A stretch of 64,000 nt of DNA from JANXLS01 sp038227045 (GCA_038227045.1 JBBRQD010000004.1:62001-126000), one strand, 5' to 3'. Shown: positions 16,114-25,023, numbered from the stretch's first letter. A program made the numbers and translations. The notes: generated by a model from the letters alone, not told the origin.

Positions 16114-16944
16114 ATGGAATCCACGCAAAAAGCCGCTACTTCTCCGGTTGTGCTCATCACCGGTGCTTCGTCTGGCATTGGTGCCGCAGCCGCAGCCGTT
16201 TTTACTGAAGCAGGTTACGATGTCGTTCTGACCGCGCGTCGATTAAACCGCTTGATTGAAATTTCCGATACCTTAAGAAAGAAACACCCCGCACGCACGT
16301 TACTTCCAGTGGAATGCGATGTGACCTCCGATACGTCCGTCGCCAATTTAATGAAAATCATTGCGCAACAATTCGGACAGTTAAACGTCCTAATTAACAA
16401 CGCCGGTTTTGGCGTGTACGGGTCGGTCGAAGAAACCACCATAGCGGCGTTTCAACAAAATATGGAGACCAATTTCTACGGTACGATCCGCTGCACGCAG
16501 GCAGCGCTGCCGCTGTTGCGCAACGCCGCCCGAGCTTCCAAAGCGCGCTGGGGAGCAGTGATTGTCATGGTCAGTTCGATTGTCGGCCGGCGCTCCATGC
16601 CGCGCCTGTCGTCGTACAGCGCCACGAAATTCGCGATGGAAGCGCTCAGTGAATCGCTGCGCGTCGAACTTTCTGATGAACGAATCGCGGTGGCAGTGGT
16701 CAATCCGGGCGTCACTAAAACGGAATTTGGAGACGCTGCCATTGGCAATCGCCCGCATTCATTTCTGTCTGCCGATCATGGCATGTCGTCCGAAGCGGTC
16801 GCGCGCGTGTTGCTAAAATCGGCGCGATCGCCCGCTCGCAATCGCTTTCTGACGCTCTCCGGGAAGATGGGTGTCTTCGTCCAATGGCTTTCGCCGCGCC
16901 TCCTCGATTTCGTTCTGCTGCGCATCTGGAGAAATTCGAAATGA
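16114..16944 (+). CDS. Short-chain dehydrogenase/reductase
   Basis: A 276-residue classical SDR. It shows the NAD(P) loop T-G-A-S-S-G-I-G near the N-terminus, the N-N-A-G strand motif, catalytic Ser in V-M-V-S-S-I-V-G, and Y-S-A-T-K with the catalytic Tyr and Lys, followed by the N-P-G-V-T-K-T loop. The C-terminal hydrophobic stretch (F-V-Q-W-L-S-P-R-L-L-D-F-V-L-L) may touch the membrane, as in DltE/ketoreductase-like members. An ATG 18 bases upstream (16096) is also possible; neither start has a clear Shine-Dalgarno. It overlaps the next gene by four bases (ATGA). Substrate unknown. Confidence 0.88.
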   Translation: MESTQKAATSPVVLITGASSGIGAAAAAVFTEAGYDVVLTARRLNRLIEISDTLRKKHPARTLLPVECDVTSDTSVANLMKIIAQQFGQLNVLINNAGFGVYGSVEETTIAAFQQNMETNFYGTIRCTQAALPLLRNAARASKARWGAVIVMVSSIVGRRSMPRLSSYSATKFAMEALSESLRVELSDERIAVAVVNPGVTKTEFGDAAIGNRPHSFLSADHGMSSEAVARVLLKSARSPARNRFLTLSGKMGVFVQWLSPRLLDFVLLRIWRNSK

Positions 16945-18020
16945 TCCGTTTCACCAATCCACCTGCTCAAAACATGCCCTTCGCACTCAGCTCTTTTGCA
17001 TTCGTGTGTACACTGCTTTCGGTGATCGCAGCCGCGGCAGAACCGCCACACGACGCTAAACCGGACCCCGCGTCTCAGCCGACCAAGAGCAAATTCGGTC
17101 CAAAAGACGTTGAAATCAAACTGCAAGACGGTTCGCTTTTTCGAGGCGAAATCAAAGACATCGAAAACCTCGTGCTGAAAACGGCCTATGGCTCTCTGAC
17201 AGTCCCCGTCGCGGACTTGCTGCGCATCGATCGCGGCGAACGTCTGGCCGATAAAGACTTGAAGGAGATCGCCGAAACGATAAAGGATCTCGACAACGAC
17301 GAATTCGCCAAGCGTTCAGCGGCGCAATACAAGCTCGAAACATTTCCCGTCGCCGCGTACGAAACAGTCAAAGCCGCCCGCGAAAGCGCGTCGCCCGAAA
17401 GCAAAAACCGCATCGACGGCATCTTAAAAAAGCTGGCGGCGAAGAGCCAGGGCAAAAGGGTGCAGACCGAAGACAGCGTGCGCACCGTCCGCTTTGAAGC
17501 CACTGGCGTCCTGCAGTTCGATACAGTCAAAATCAAAAGCCGGCTCGGCGATCTTGCCGTGAAGCTCGAAGACATTCAAACCGTGCGTTGGCTGAACCGC
17601 GGCGAAACGAAGAATTTGCTGCTTGAACCCACAGCAGCGATGGGCGAATGGGTGGATACGGGGATCGATTCGACGCCCGGCGACCGGGTTGCCGTGCTTG
17701 TCACAGGGACGATCAATCCATTTAACAACCAGGACATCAACCCTTTAGGATCGAGCAACTGGGGCAACAATAACGGCAACCAATTCATGATGGGTGCCGT
17801 CATCGGAAAACTCGGAGGCGCCGGAGAACCGTTTCTGATCGGTTTTGGAAAAGTCTGGAACACCGACGCCAAAGAACGCCTATTTATCAAGATCAATTGG
17901 AACTTCAATCAAACTGGCCGCTCCAACGACGCCCCAAAAGGGCACTTCAATGTAAAAATCGCAACCGGTTCCTGGGCGGACGAGGTTGACGCATCGAGTA
18001 TTCAAAATGCAGGACAATAG
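16941..18020 (+). CDS. Secreted protein with LecA/PA-IL-like C-terminal domain
   Basis: A 359-residue exported protein (signal peptide to about residue 35). The N-terminal half contains a phrase seen in planctomycete-type secreted proteins: V-E-I-K-L-Q-D-G-S-L-F-R-G-E-I ... Y-G-S-L-T-V-P. A helical segment and a second copy of that beta unit (V-L-Q-F-D-T-V-K-I-K-S-R-L-G) follow. The last 130 residues (E-W-V-D-T-G-I-D ... G-A-V-I-G-K-L-G ... F-N-V-K-I) resemble the LecA (PA-IL) galactose-binding sandwich. The ATG at 16941 has GGAGA eight bases upstream and overlaps the SDR stop, so translation is coupled. Confidence 0.8.
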   Translation: MIRFTNPPAQNMPFALSSFAFVCTLLSVIAAAAEPPHDAKPDPASQPTKSKFGPKDVEIKLQDGSLFRGEIKDIENLVLKTAYGSLTVPVADLLRIDRGERLADKDLKEIAETIKDLDNDEFAKRSAAQYKLETFPVAAYETVKAARESASPESKNRIDGILKKLAAKSQGKRVQTEDSVRTVRFEATGVLQFDTVKIKSRLGDLAVKLEDIQTVRWLNRGETKNLLLEPTAAMGEWVDTGIDSTPGDRVAVLVTGTINPFNNQDINPLGSSNWGNNNGNQFMMGAVIGKLGGAGEPFLIGFGKVWNTDAKERLFIKINWNFNQTGRSNDAPKGHFNVKIATGSWADEVDASSIQNAGQ

Positions 18021-18029
18021 ATAGTAATT

Positions 18030-18107
18030 GACAAGGTGAGGGGGTGAGGGGGTGAAACGGCTCAACACTTCGAAAAAATGAGCCTTTTCACCTTGTCACC
18101 TTGTCAT
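18030..18107. repeat. Octamer-built inverted repeat between convergent genes
   Basis: GACAAGGTGAG...GGTGA on one side and TCACCTTGTCACCTTGTCA on the other form a long imperfect stem. Its inner part, GGCTCA/TGAGCC, has a loop ending in six A. It lies between the LecA-like gene (+) and yjbQ (-) and may act as a bidirectional terminator made from the CACCTTGT octamer family. Confidence 0.65.
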
Positions 18108-18111
18108 CCCC

Positions 18112-18534
18112 TCATTCCCCAATAATCTTCACCAAAACCCGCTTAGCCCGGCGGCCATCAAATTCGCCATAAAAGATCTGCTCCCAAGGCCCAAAATCCA
18201 ACTGCCCTTTGGTAATCGCAACAACCACTTCGCGGCCCATGACCTGCCGTTTTAAATGCGCATCGGCGTTATCCTCGCCCGTTCGATTGTGCTGATACGT
18301 CTTGGCGGAAGCATCGAAAGGCGCGAGTTTCTCAAGCCACCTCTTATAATCTTCATGCAGCCCCGATTCGTCATCGTTGATAAAAACGCTGGCCGTAATA
18401 TGCATGGCATTAACAAGACAAAGCCCCTCTTGCACAGAGCTCTTGCGAACCAATTCCGCCACTTGTGATGTGATATTCTGAAAGCCTATACGTTGTGGAA
18501 TATTAAATATAAGATTCTCAGTTAAACATTTCAT
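18112..18534 (-). CDS. yjbQ: YjbQ family protein (UPF0047)
   Basis: A 140-residue protein of the YjbQ/UPF0047 family. The E. coli member has thiamine-phosphate synthase side activity, but the true role is open. Conserved landmarks are present: G-L-C-L-V-N-A-M-H-I-T-A-S-V-F-I-N-D-D-E with the conserved His, D-N-A-D-A-H-L-K-R with the second His, and the C-terminal W-E-Q-I-F-Y-G-E-F-D-G strand. Length is normal for the family. It is convergent with the LecA-like gene. Confidence 0.93.
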   Translation of the reverse strand: MKCLTENLIFNIPQRIGFQNITSQVAELVRKSSVQEGLCLVNAMHITASVFINDDESGLHEDYKRWLEKLAPFDASAKTYQHNRTGEDNADAHLKRQVMGREVVVAITKGQLDFGPWEQIFYGEFDGRRAKRVLVKIIGE

Positions 18535-18630
18535 ACAAAATTACCCACCTAAAAATTTCGCGAAGATCCGCGTTATCCGCGGTTAAAAAGCCGTTAAAAC
18601 CCATCGCCTTTGGCAGCCCATTCTAAAAAT

Positions 18631-20088
18631 TCAACGGTCCAACCCTTCAAGACTTCGCGGTCCCCCAGAAGGTTCCAGTTTCCAAAGCCCCCAACCCAAA
18701 GCCAGATAAACCGCAAGCAGCATCCAAAACCCGATCCCCATCATTTGCAGCCAATCGCTGTTCAGCTTTCCAATGAAATTGACAGAGAACACCACGCCTT
18801 GCAGACAAGTTGCCGCAAGCGCCGCAATGCAAAGAGTCCGCGCAAATCCGCGAATGCGGTCCTGTTGCATCAAAGCAATCGCCGCCGCCGCCGGGATCAG
18901 CAGCGCGCACAGATGCGCCTTGCGAGTCAGCGGCGAAATCAACAGCATCGAGGTCGCGATCAATCCCCAGCTCAGCGCAATCCCCGCCGGATCGCTGCGC
19001 GCCACTTTCCGCGCGGTCAAAAACACGGTCATGCCGAGCATCAAAAATTCGAAAACCTGGCAGATTCGCCGCACTGTCGTCTCCGGCCAATCCACGATAT
19101 TCGCATAGTAAAGCCGCTCAGTCTTGTCTTTGAAAACAAAGCGCATCGGTGTCGGCGACAGATAACGCGTCAGAGTTCCGGCCAGCGAAATGCCGCCCAC
19201 CAATTGTTTCTGATCCGCGCCGCCTTCGTGACCGATCGGATCGTCTTCCGCGTCTTCGCCTGTCGTCGCGGAAAAGATATGCGCTTTGTATTCCCTCAGC
19301 CGCGCAATCGCCTGCGAAAATCCCATCGGCAGAGCCGGCACAAGCAGCAGGAAAAAGACCAGTCCAAGCGCCCCGCCCAACATGCCCCATTTCCGCCAAG
19401 TCCAAAGCAGATACAGCCCGAACAATCCCGGCGTGACTTTGATCGCGGTGGCCAGAGCGATCGCCACGCCGCTCGAAAACTCCCACAACGGTTTGCGCTT
19501 TTGCAGCATCCACCACAGCGCCAGCGTCAACGAAAATGCGACATACAAATTCGAATTTCCATGCCGCATGTTGGAATGCACGAACCGAAAACACACCGTC
19601 GCCGCGAGCATCATGCCAGTATCCGGATGCCGCAACCAGCGCTGCCACCCACTATCGTAAATCGCAGGCGGCGAAGTCTGAGGCACCCAGCGCCACAGCG
19701 CATCCCGCAGCAGCCAGAACAAGCCAAAGAGCATCGCGTAATTCAGGAGCATGAAGACGATCAGCGCAGCGTTGTGCGGCAGCAGAGCCAGCGGCATCAT
19801 CGGAAAAACGGCGAACGTCGGAGGATAAAGGTATGGCCGCCGCGAAATATCGGATTGCTTAAAATCATAAATATTCCCACCGCGCAAAGCCAGCCGCCCG
19901 GCCCCATAAAACGCGGTAAAATCCGAAACATGCTGAGGATTCTTCGCCGTATGCCAGCACGCACGCACGCTGATCACGGATTGCCAGCCCACCACGACAA
20001 CAATCACCAACCACCAAAAATTGCGCCACGGCTGAGCCGGCCGGGACACAACCGCACCCGCTGAAGGAACGTCGGATTGAATGTTCAT
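18631..20088 (-). CDS. GT87/DUF2029 polyprenol-linked glycosyltransferase-like membrane protein
   Basis: A 485-residue integral membrane protein with about ten to twelve predicted helices. It matches the GT-C superfamily family GT87 (DUF2029), whose mycobacterial members are mannosyltransferases using polyprenyl-phosphate donors. The D-F-T-A-F-Y-G-A-G-R-L-A-L-R-G motif after the first helix carries the expected acidic residue, and P-Y-L-Y-P-P-T-F-A follows. A hydrophilic loop near residues 285-330 is rich in Asp, Glu and Gly. An Arg/Gln-rich reading on the other strand is an artefact. Role in glycan or cell-wall assembly is inferred. Confidence 0.87.
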   Translation of the reverse strand: MNIQSDVPSAGAVVSRPAQPWRNFWWLVIVVVVGWQSVISVRACWHTAKNPQHVSDFTAFYGAGRLALRGGNIYDFKQSDISRRPYLYPPTFAVFPMMPLALLPHNAALIVFMLLNYAMLFGLFWLLRDALWRWVPQTSPPAIYDSGWQRWLRHPDTGMMLAATVCFRFVHSNMRHGNSNLYVAFSLTLALWWMLQKRKPLWEFSSGVAIALATAIKVTPGLFGLYLLWTWRKWGMLGGALGLVFFLLLVPALPMGFSQAIARLREYKAHIFSATTGEDAEDDPIGHEGGADQKQLVGGISLAGTLTRYLSPTPMRFVFKDKTERLYYANIVDWPETTVRRICQVFEFLMLGMTVFLTARKVARSDPAGIALSWGLIATSMLLISPLTRKAHLCALLIPAAAAIALMQQDRIRGFARTLCIAALAATCLQGVVFSVNFIGKLNSDWLQMMGIGFWMLLAVYLALGWGLWKLEPSGGPRSLEGLDR

Positions 20089-20190
20089 TGAATTCGAATT
20101 ATAGCGAAGCGACGCAAAAACGCAGCAGGGGAATCGTGCAAAAACGAAGTGCTTTCTACACAACTCCTCAAGATATTGAAATTGCCGACA

Positions 20191-20444
20191 TCCCGGAGGG
20201 ATATCAGCTATTAGCCGGTGGTTGAGGCCGTACCCGGCCGACACCACCGGATTCGATCAGAATTGTCCCGCACCCCGGCAGGGGTGCCAGCAAATGTTCG
20301 AGACACATGCATTACTTCCACTTGTCTCGCCCTCATTGTTGGCTGGCACCCTTGCTGGGGTGCAGAGAACTTTTCCGCATATTCCGGTGGTGTCGGCCGG
20401 GTACGGCCTCAACCACCGGCTAATGGCTTTGAATCCCTTCGGGA
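20191..20444. repeat. Nested palindromic intergenic element (about 254 bp)
   Basis: The outer arms 20211-20251 and 20383-20423 are exact 41-bp reverse complements (core TTAGCCGGTGGTTGAGGCCG). They are extended outward by weaker matches that include CCCGGAGGGAT / ATCCCTTCGGG. Inside lies a second inverted pair built on GGGGTGCCAGCAA / TTGGCTGGCACCC (about 20271-20296 and 20336-20364). A related half-sized element is at 48568-48666. No protein gene is present. It looks like a REP/MITE-type dispersed palindrome. Confidence 0.8.
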
Positions 20445-20551
20445 TAAAAACAACTCGATTTCAAAAAAACACGAGAACTCAACCGAGTTCCCGTGTCCCA
20501 ATCTTCTTGCCGTTCTTTGCGCCTTTGCGTCTTTGCGAGAGAAAATAAAAA

Positions 20552-21250
20552 TCAGCGATCAAGCAAAACAACCGGCGAACCGAATTCGTCCACCGCGCAT
20601 ATCCGCGACACCATCGTCGTCCCGGCGGTGAACACAATTCCGGTAAACGTCTTGGCGTACTTCCCCACGGCATTCTGCCCGTTGGTGTTTTCCAATTTCA
20701 GCGATTTGGCTTGCCAGAATTTATAAATGCTGCTGTATTGAAGAATCATGCTGCGGCGATTCTCTTCCGGGCCGCCGACCACAAAATGGCCGTCCAAGCT
20801 GACGCGCGCGTCGATGGTCAACTTCAACGCCGCTTCCACTTTTTCGGCCTTGATCGACAGCAACTCGTTTTCCTTCACTTCGAGTCTGCCGGTTGCAAAA
20901 TCCTTTACGTCCAGCCGCCCGAGTTCATTGCGCTGCGTGGAAGGATCTTTCTGCGCGTCAAGCACTCCTCGATACGTGTTGTCCTTCGAATTCTTACCGG
21001 TGAGTTCTTCCAATCCAAGCGCCAGAAGCGTCCTGGGATCGTTCTTGTCGACGATCACATACAGCGACCACGAGGCTGCGCCTTGTTTATGAGGGCAGAA
21101 CAGAAACACAGGCTGTTTCACCAATTCCTGAGGCACCGCCTTCGACCCTGCAGCCGCGGATTGAACGTCCCGTTCAGGAGCTTCGTAACCAAATAGCGCG
21201 GAAACCGAAACGAGCGCCGCAACGAGACAAGAGAGAACAGATTTTTGCAT
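20552..21250 (-). CDS. Exported hypothetical protein
   Basis: A 232-residue protein with a signal peptide (hydrophobic to about residue 21). It has no domain I can name. It contains a single C-P-H-K-Q motif, K-D-N-T-Y-R-G-V-L-D-A and a beta-rich middle (L-K-L-T-I-D-A-R-V-S-L-D-G-H-F-V-V-G-G). The C-terminus ends in V-D-E-F-G-S-P-V-V-L-L-D. It stands alone between the palindromic element and a long A+T-rich gap. Confidence 0.75.
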   Translation of the reverse strand: MQKSVLSCLVAALVSVSALFGYEAPERDVQSAAAGSKAVPQELVKQPVFLFCPHKQGAASWSLYVIVDKNDPRTLLALGLEELTGKNSKDNTYRGVLDAQKDPSTQRNELGRLDVKDFATGRLEVKENELLSIKAEKVEAALKLTIDARVSLDGHFVVGGPEENRRSMILQYSSIYKFWQAKSLKLENTNGQNAVGKYAKTFTGIVFTAGTTMVSRICAVDEFGSPVVLLDR

Positions 21251-21816
21251 GCTAATATGTTTCCTTTTAAAAATCTAAAACTTACGTCTGCACTTTGACC
21301 GAATCGTTTCGGTCGAAGCTTTCTCCAGGCACAATGACGGACCATTCTAATCGGCAGAAAGCACCGATAACTTGAACGTGCTAAAAACTACCAATGACTT
21401 CGACATTCCGTAATCGCAAGCTGAGACGGGAGCATATTGCTCTGCTTCAAACAAATCCCCATCCTTTTTTCAAAACAATAATTGACGAATTATCGGCGTG
21501 AAAAACCGAAGCAACTCGTTGTTGTTCCTTAACTTAAACGCAATTGACGTGCCACGCGTTTTACACTCCTTATCATGCCTCTCCATGGCCGCAACCGAGA
21601 TCGCGAACCGAGATATAGACCTATTTTTGATCATAGTGTCTACTATTGATCAGATGTCGGCCCAATTGGAAAACGGTGTTTCAGCCGGTCGCGCCGAAAG
21701 TTCGGTTCAAATATTTTGGTCGGTAGCTTTGAATTTCGCCTTCGTAACCGTTCGCGATTTCACTTCAACGGACTTTACTTCCATGCCCAATACGAGTAAA
21801 TTCCCGCCACCTTATT
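21251..21816. other. Intergenic stretch without a convincing gene
   Basis: This 566-base A+T-rich gap lies between divergent genes. An open frame at 21498-21830 (+) has no family resemblance, no good Shine-Dalgarno and overlaps the prmC start, so I do not call it. A small GACCGAA/TTTCGGTC hairpin near 21297 lies in the leader of the minus-strand gene, and a TGATCATAGT near-palindrome is near 21639. Promoters for both flanking genes must be here. Confidence 0.6.
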
Positions 21817-22800
21817 ATGAATGCGAATAGCCCGCCTCCTCCTGAATCCGCACCGCCCCCGCGCATCTGGACCCCGCTCGATCTGATTAATTGGACCAAA
21901 AGTTTCTTCGAAAAAAAGGGGCTCGAAAGCCCGCGTTTGGAAGCCGAATTGTTGCTGGCGGAAGTGCTCGGTTGCGCGCGCATCCGCCTGTACGTCGATT
22001 TCGAAAAACCGGTCGACGCCGCGGCCCTGGCCAAGTTCCGCGACTTCGTCAAACGCCGCGGGGAAAAGCGCGAACCGTTGCAGTACATTGTCGGCCACAC
22101 CCAATTCGTCGATCTGAAAATTAAAGTGACGCCCGCGGCATTAATTCCACGCCCCGAAACCGAAATCCTCGCGGTCTGGGCGGTCGATCGCGCAATGGAA
22201 ATCGCAACTGGAACGCCGCACAAACCCGACCCGCTGGACACCCTTGCGCAATCCGCGCAACCCGTGCGCGTCCTGGATTTGTGCACCGGCACCGGCTGCG
22301 TCGCGCTGTACGTCGCCTCCAAAATTCCCAGCGCCCGTATGATCGCGACGGATATTTCAAAAGAAGCTCTTGCGCTCGCCGCTGAAAACGCGCTGGCGTT
22401 GAAGCAGGACGCGCGCGTGGTTTTTCTGCAAGGCGATCTGTTCGCGGCCCTGAACGAATCCGCCGAAACAGAACCCTTCGACATCATCGTGGCCAATCCC
22501 CCCTACGTCGATGAGAACTCCCGGGCCGCGCTGCAACCGGAAGTGCGCGACTTCGAACCGGCGCGCGCGCTGTTCGCGGGCGAAAGCGGCACGGCCATCG
22601 CGCGCCGTATTCTGGCGGAATGCGACTCGCGCCTCAAGCCCGGTGGATGGATTGGCATCGAATTCGGCGCGGACCAATCCAAAAGTATCGAGGAAATAGC
22701 CCAACGCGCCGGAATTTTTGACACTGTTAAAATCGAAAAGGACGGCGCGAAGCTGCCGCGATTTTTAATGGCGCGAAAAAAGGCCGCTCTAAAAATTTAA
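21817..22800 (+). CDS. prmC: Peptide chain release factor N5-glutamine methyltransferase
   Basis: A 327-residue PrmC (HemK) enzyme, which methylates the Gln of the GGQ motif in release factors RF1 and RF2 using SAM. The N-terminal helical domain (L-E-A-E-L-L-L-A-E-V-L) is followed by the family hallmark P-R-P-E-T-E near residue 115, a SAM site D-L-C-T-G-T-G-C-V-A, and the catalytic N-P-P-Y (V-A-N-P-P-Y-V) near residue 227. The N-terminus has a short Pro-rich extension. No prfA is adjacent, unlike in many bacteria. Confidence 0.94.
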   Translation: MNANSPPPPESAPPPRIWTPLDLINWTKSFFEKKGLESPRLEAELLLAEVLGCARIRLYVDFEKPVDAAALAKFRDFVKRRGEKREPLQYIVGHTQFVDLKIKVTPAALIPRPETEILAVWAVDRAMEIATGTPHKPDPLDTLAQSAQPVRVLDLCTGTGCVALYVASKIPSARMIATDISKEALALAAENALALKQDARVVFLQGDLFAALNESAETEPFDIIVANPPYVDENSRAALQPEVRDFEPARALFAGESGTAIARRILAECDSRLKPGGWIGIEFGADQSKSIEEIAQRAGIFDTVKIEKDGAKLPRFLMARKKAALKI

Positions 22801-22861
22801 ATCCGCATTTGGTACTAGCGATCCCATTTAATTGTATAAAATGAGTTTATAGAATAAAAAT

Positions 22862-22902
22862 CCCGCGTCGCATTTTGAGGGTATCTCAAAACCCGGCGTG
22901 GG
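22862..22902. terminator. Imperfect hairpin between prmC and the GTPase gene
   Basis: An inner stem TTTTGAG/CTCAAAA and an outer imperfect stem CCCGCGTCG/CGGCGTGGG enclose a 5-base loop. It lies 60 bases after prmC and could end its transcript or be a leader structure of the GTPase gene. There is no T-run, so the call is tentative. Confidence 0.4.
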
Positions 22903-23040
22903 CGCTTTCCTGAAGGGTTGGCTCTGAAATCAATGTCCCTATGAGTGTGGCTCAACGCGCATTCGACGTGCAGTAATTTTTTCCATGGCAAGTCTGGATT
23001 TGCGGCTAAGATTCGAAGCTCTATTAAGGGTAGTGCGCGC

Positions 23041-24342
23041 ATGGTTCAAATCAATTTCGCATCGCGCGAAATCAATTGCAAAATCGTCTACTACGGTCCC
23101 GGACGTTGCGGCAAGACCACCAATTTGCAATTGGTGCACGAAAAAGCGCCGGCGAATTCGACCGGTGAATTGGTTTCCATCGCGACGGAAACCGACCGCA
23201 CGCTGTACTTCGATTTTTTACCACTCGATCTCGGCACCGTCGCCGGTATGCGAACGAAGTTTCAGCTCTACACGGTCCCAGGCCAGGTCTACTACGACGC
23301 CACCCGCAAACTGGTGCTGCAAGGCTGCGACGGGGTCGTCTTTGTCGCCGATTCAAATCCGGATTTAATGGCCGAGAATATCGAGTCGCTCGACAATCTC
23401 GCCACGAATCTCCGTGAAAATGGCTTGGACATCATGGACCTGCCGATGGTGCTGCAGTTCAACAAGCGCGATCTTCCCAAGACGATGTCCATCGAAGAAA
23501 TGAACGCCAAGCTCAACCGCAACAATTGGCCGGTGGTCGAGGCCGTCGCGGTCAACGGCGACGGCGTGTTCCAGACCTTGAAAGCGATTTCGCAAGGCGT
23601 GATCAAACGCCTCAACCGTGAGCAGGGCTATAACGACGAAGGAAAGAAACCTGCCCGCGCATCGGCGCTCGCCGGCAACGCCCGAACGGCCCCGACTGCG
23701 TCGATCAGCAACGCCCATCCGGCGGTCCCCGGCCGCGGGCCGGCTCCACCAACACCTTCCTCGCGCTTTTCGTCGCCCCCGGCAAGAGGGCCGTCGCCTC
23801 AGACCGCTTCCGCACGCATTGCGCCGCCAGGCACAAGGCCGCCGAATCCGCAAACTGCGTCCGCACGCATTGCCCCACCACCGACAAGGTCGCCGTCTCC
23901 AACTGCTTCCGCACGCACAGCGCCACCCGTTGCTAGACCGCCGTCCACGCAAATTCCGTCGGGACGTGTACCGCCACCGACGCCAAGATCGCCGACTGCA
24001 CCGTCGTTTACCAAACCCAACCCGACGCTTCAGCCTAAACCGTCCACTGCACGGTTTGCCACCAAATCCGCCACCCCGACTATCAAGCCGCCGTCCGCGC
24101 AGAATGCGCCTGCACAGGGCGGCGAAACGGCGGCGCCGAATCCGTTCCGCAACCGCCTCGCTGAAATTCGGTCCCAGTCCACCGACGCGAGCGCCCGTTC
24201 GGCGGCCGGCGACGAATCTCAGGACAATGTTGCCAGCAATGAAGCGCCCCAACCGCGCAAAGGTTGCCTTGGACGCGTAATTAAAGGAGGGGCTGCCGTG
24301 GCGTTGTTGCTTGCGTCGGCGGCCTATTACTTGCTTCGGTAA
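23041..24342 (+). CDS. MglA-type small GTPase with Pro-rich tail and C-terminal membrane anchor
   Basis: A 433-residue protein. Residues 1-200 are a Ras-like MglA-family GTPase: P-loop G19-P-G-R-C-G-K-T26, V-P-G-Q-V-Y for the G3 region, and N-K-R-D for guanine recognition. MglA switches cell polarity and type IV pili in Myxococcus. Unlike normal MglA (about 195 residues), residues 205-405 are a Pro/Ser/Ala linker with repeated T-A-S-A-R-I-A-P-P units, ending in a predicted transmembrane helix (about 412-432). The start at 23041 opens directly on the GTPase fold with AGGG upstream; the longer frame from 22945 is unlikely. A roadblock gene follows, the usual MglB-type GAP partner. Confidence 0.9.
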   Translation: MVQINFASREINCKIVYYGPGRCGKTTNLQLVHEKAPANSTGELVSIATETDRTLYFDFLPLDLGTVAGMRTKFQLYTVPGQVYYDATRKLVLQGCDGVVFVADSNPDLMAENIESLDNLATNLRENGLDIMDLPMVLQFNKRDLPKTMSIEEMNAKLNRNNWPVVEAVAVNGDGVFQTLKAISQGVIKRLNREQGYNDEGKKPARASALAGNARTAPTASISNAHPAVPGRGPAPPTPSSRFSSPPARGPSPQTASARIAPPGTRPPNPQTASARIAPPPTRSPSPTASARTAPPVARPPSTQIPSGRVPPPTPRSPTAPSFTKPNPTLQPKPSTARFATKSATPTIKPPSAQNAPAQGGETAAPNPFRNRLAEIRSQSTDASARSAAGDESQDNVASNEAPQPRKGCLGRVIKGGAAVALLLASAAYYLLR

Positions 24343-24433
24343 TTTCGCGCAGGATAAAATGGTTTTTTTTGTACGCGGTTTGGTGGCCGTGCCTGACGCA
24401 GTCGAGCGGCATGGCGGCAAACGGAGAAAGACG

Positions 24434-24946
24434 ATGGAAATTAGCGAAAGAATGCGTAAAGCCCGCTTGGTGTTTTACGAACAGGACATTGAAGAGGTCA
24501 ACAAAATCCTCGCCGATTTCCTGGATCGGTCCCAGGCTAAATGCGCTCTGCTGATCGACAAGGAAGGCCATCTTGTCACGAAAAAGGGCTTCACCAAGTC
24601 GTTCAACACCGACTCGATCGCCGCGCTCGTTGCCGGCTCGTTCGCCGCAACGAAACAGGTCGCGCAGTTGCTGGGCGAAACGGAATTTACAGTGCTCTTT
24701 CATCAGGGTAAAAACGAGAACATCCACATCGCGCTGGTGGCCGAACGCGCGCTGGTCGTCGTGATTTTCGACGACCGCACCACGCTCGGAATGGTCCGAC
24801 TGTACGCCGACGAATTGACCCAGCGCCTGACCGACAGCATGTTGCGCTCGTTCGACCGAAACAAGGACAAGGACGAAGGCGTCGGCAAAGAGTTCGCCGA
24901 CGCGGCGGATCAAGCACTGGACGATTTTTTCGGACCGACGAAATAA
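24434..24946 (+). CDS. Roadblock/LC7 (MglB-like) protein
   Basis: A 170-residue protein with one roadblock/LC7 domain: N-terminal helix (E-E-V-N-K-I-L-A-D-F-L-D-R), central strand A-L-L-I-D-K-E-G-H-L-V-T-K-K-G, S-I-A-A-L-V-A-G-S-F-A-A-T helix, and T-L-G-M-V-R-L-Y strand. MglB proteins of this fold act as GAP or co-GEF for the cognate MglA GTPase. A GGAGAAAG Shine-Dalgarno precedes the ATG at 24434. It sits 91 bases after the GTPase gene and before the PATAN protein, so all three are probably one operon. The C-terminus is a charged extension. Confidence 0.9.
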   Translation: MEISERMRKARLVFYEQDIEEVNKILADFLDRSQAKCALLIDKEGHLVTKKGFTKSFNTDSIAALVAGSFAATKQVAQLLGETEFTVLFHQGKNENIHIALVAERALVVVIFDDRTTLGMVRLYADELTQRLTDSMLRSFDRNKDKDEGVGKEFADAADQALDDFFGPTK

Positions 24947-24950
24947 CTGC

Positions 24951-25012
24951 GGTTTCAGGTTCCATGTTTCAGAGTAAGCCCTGGCAACCTGAAACCTGAA
25001 ACCTGGAACCTG
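24951..25012. repeat. Inverted GTTTCAG/CTGAAAC heptamer repeat
   Basis: GGTTTCAGGTTCCATGTTTCAG and, 12 bases on, several CTGAAAC/CCTGGAA units in opposite sense form a hairpin between the roadblock gene and the PATAN gene. The unit is the same as at 4119-4157. Confidence 0.75.
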
Positions 25013-25023
25013 GGACTGTTTTT

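Noticed and set aside
18610..20064. 484-residue open frame on the plus strand opposite the GT87 gene
   Set aside because: Arg/Gln/His-rich translation with no domain; the minus-strand frame has clear membrane helices and the GT87 motif.
21498..21830. 110-residue open frame before prmC
   Set aside because: No Shine-Dalgarno, low-complexity composition, overlaps prmC start and lies in A+T-rich DNA.
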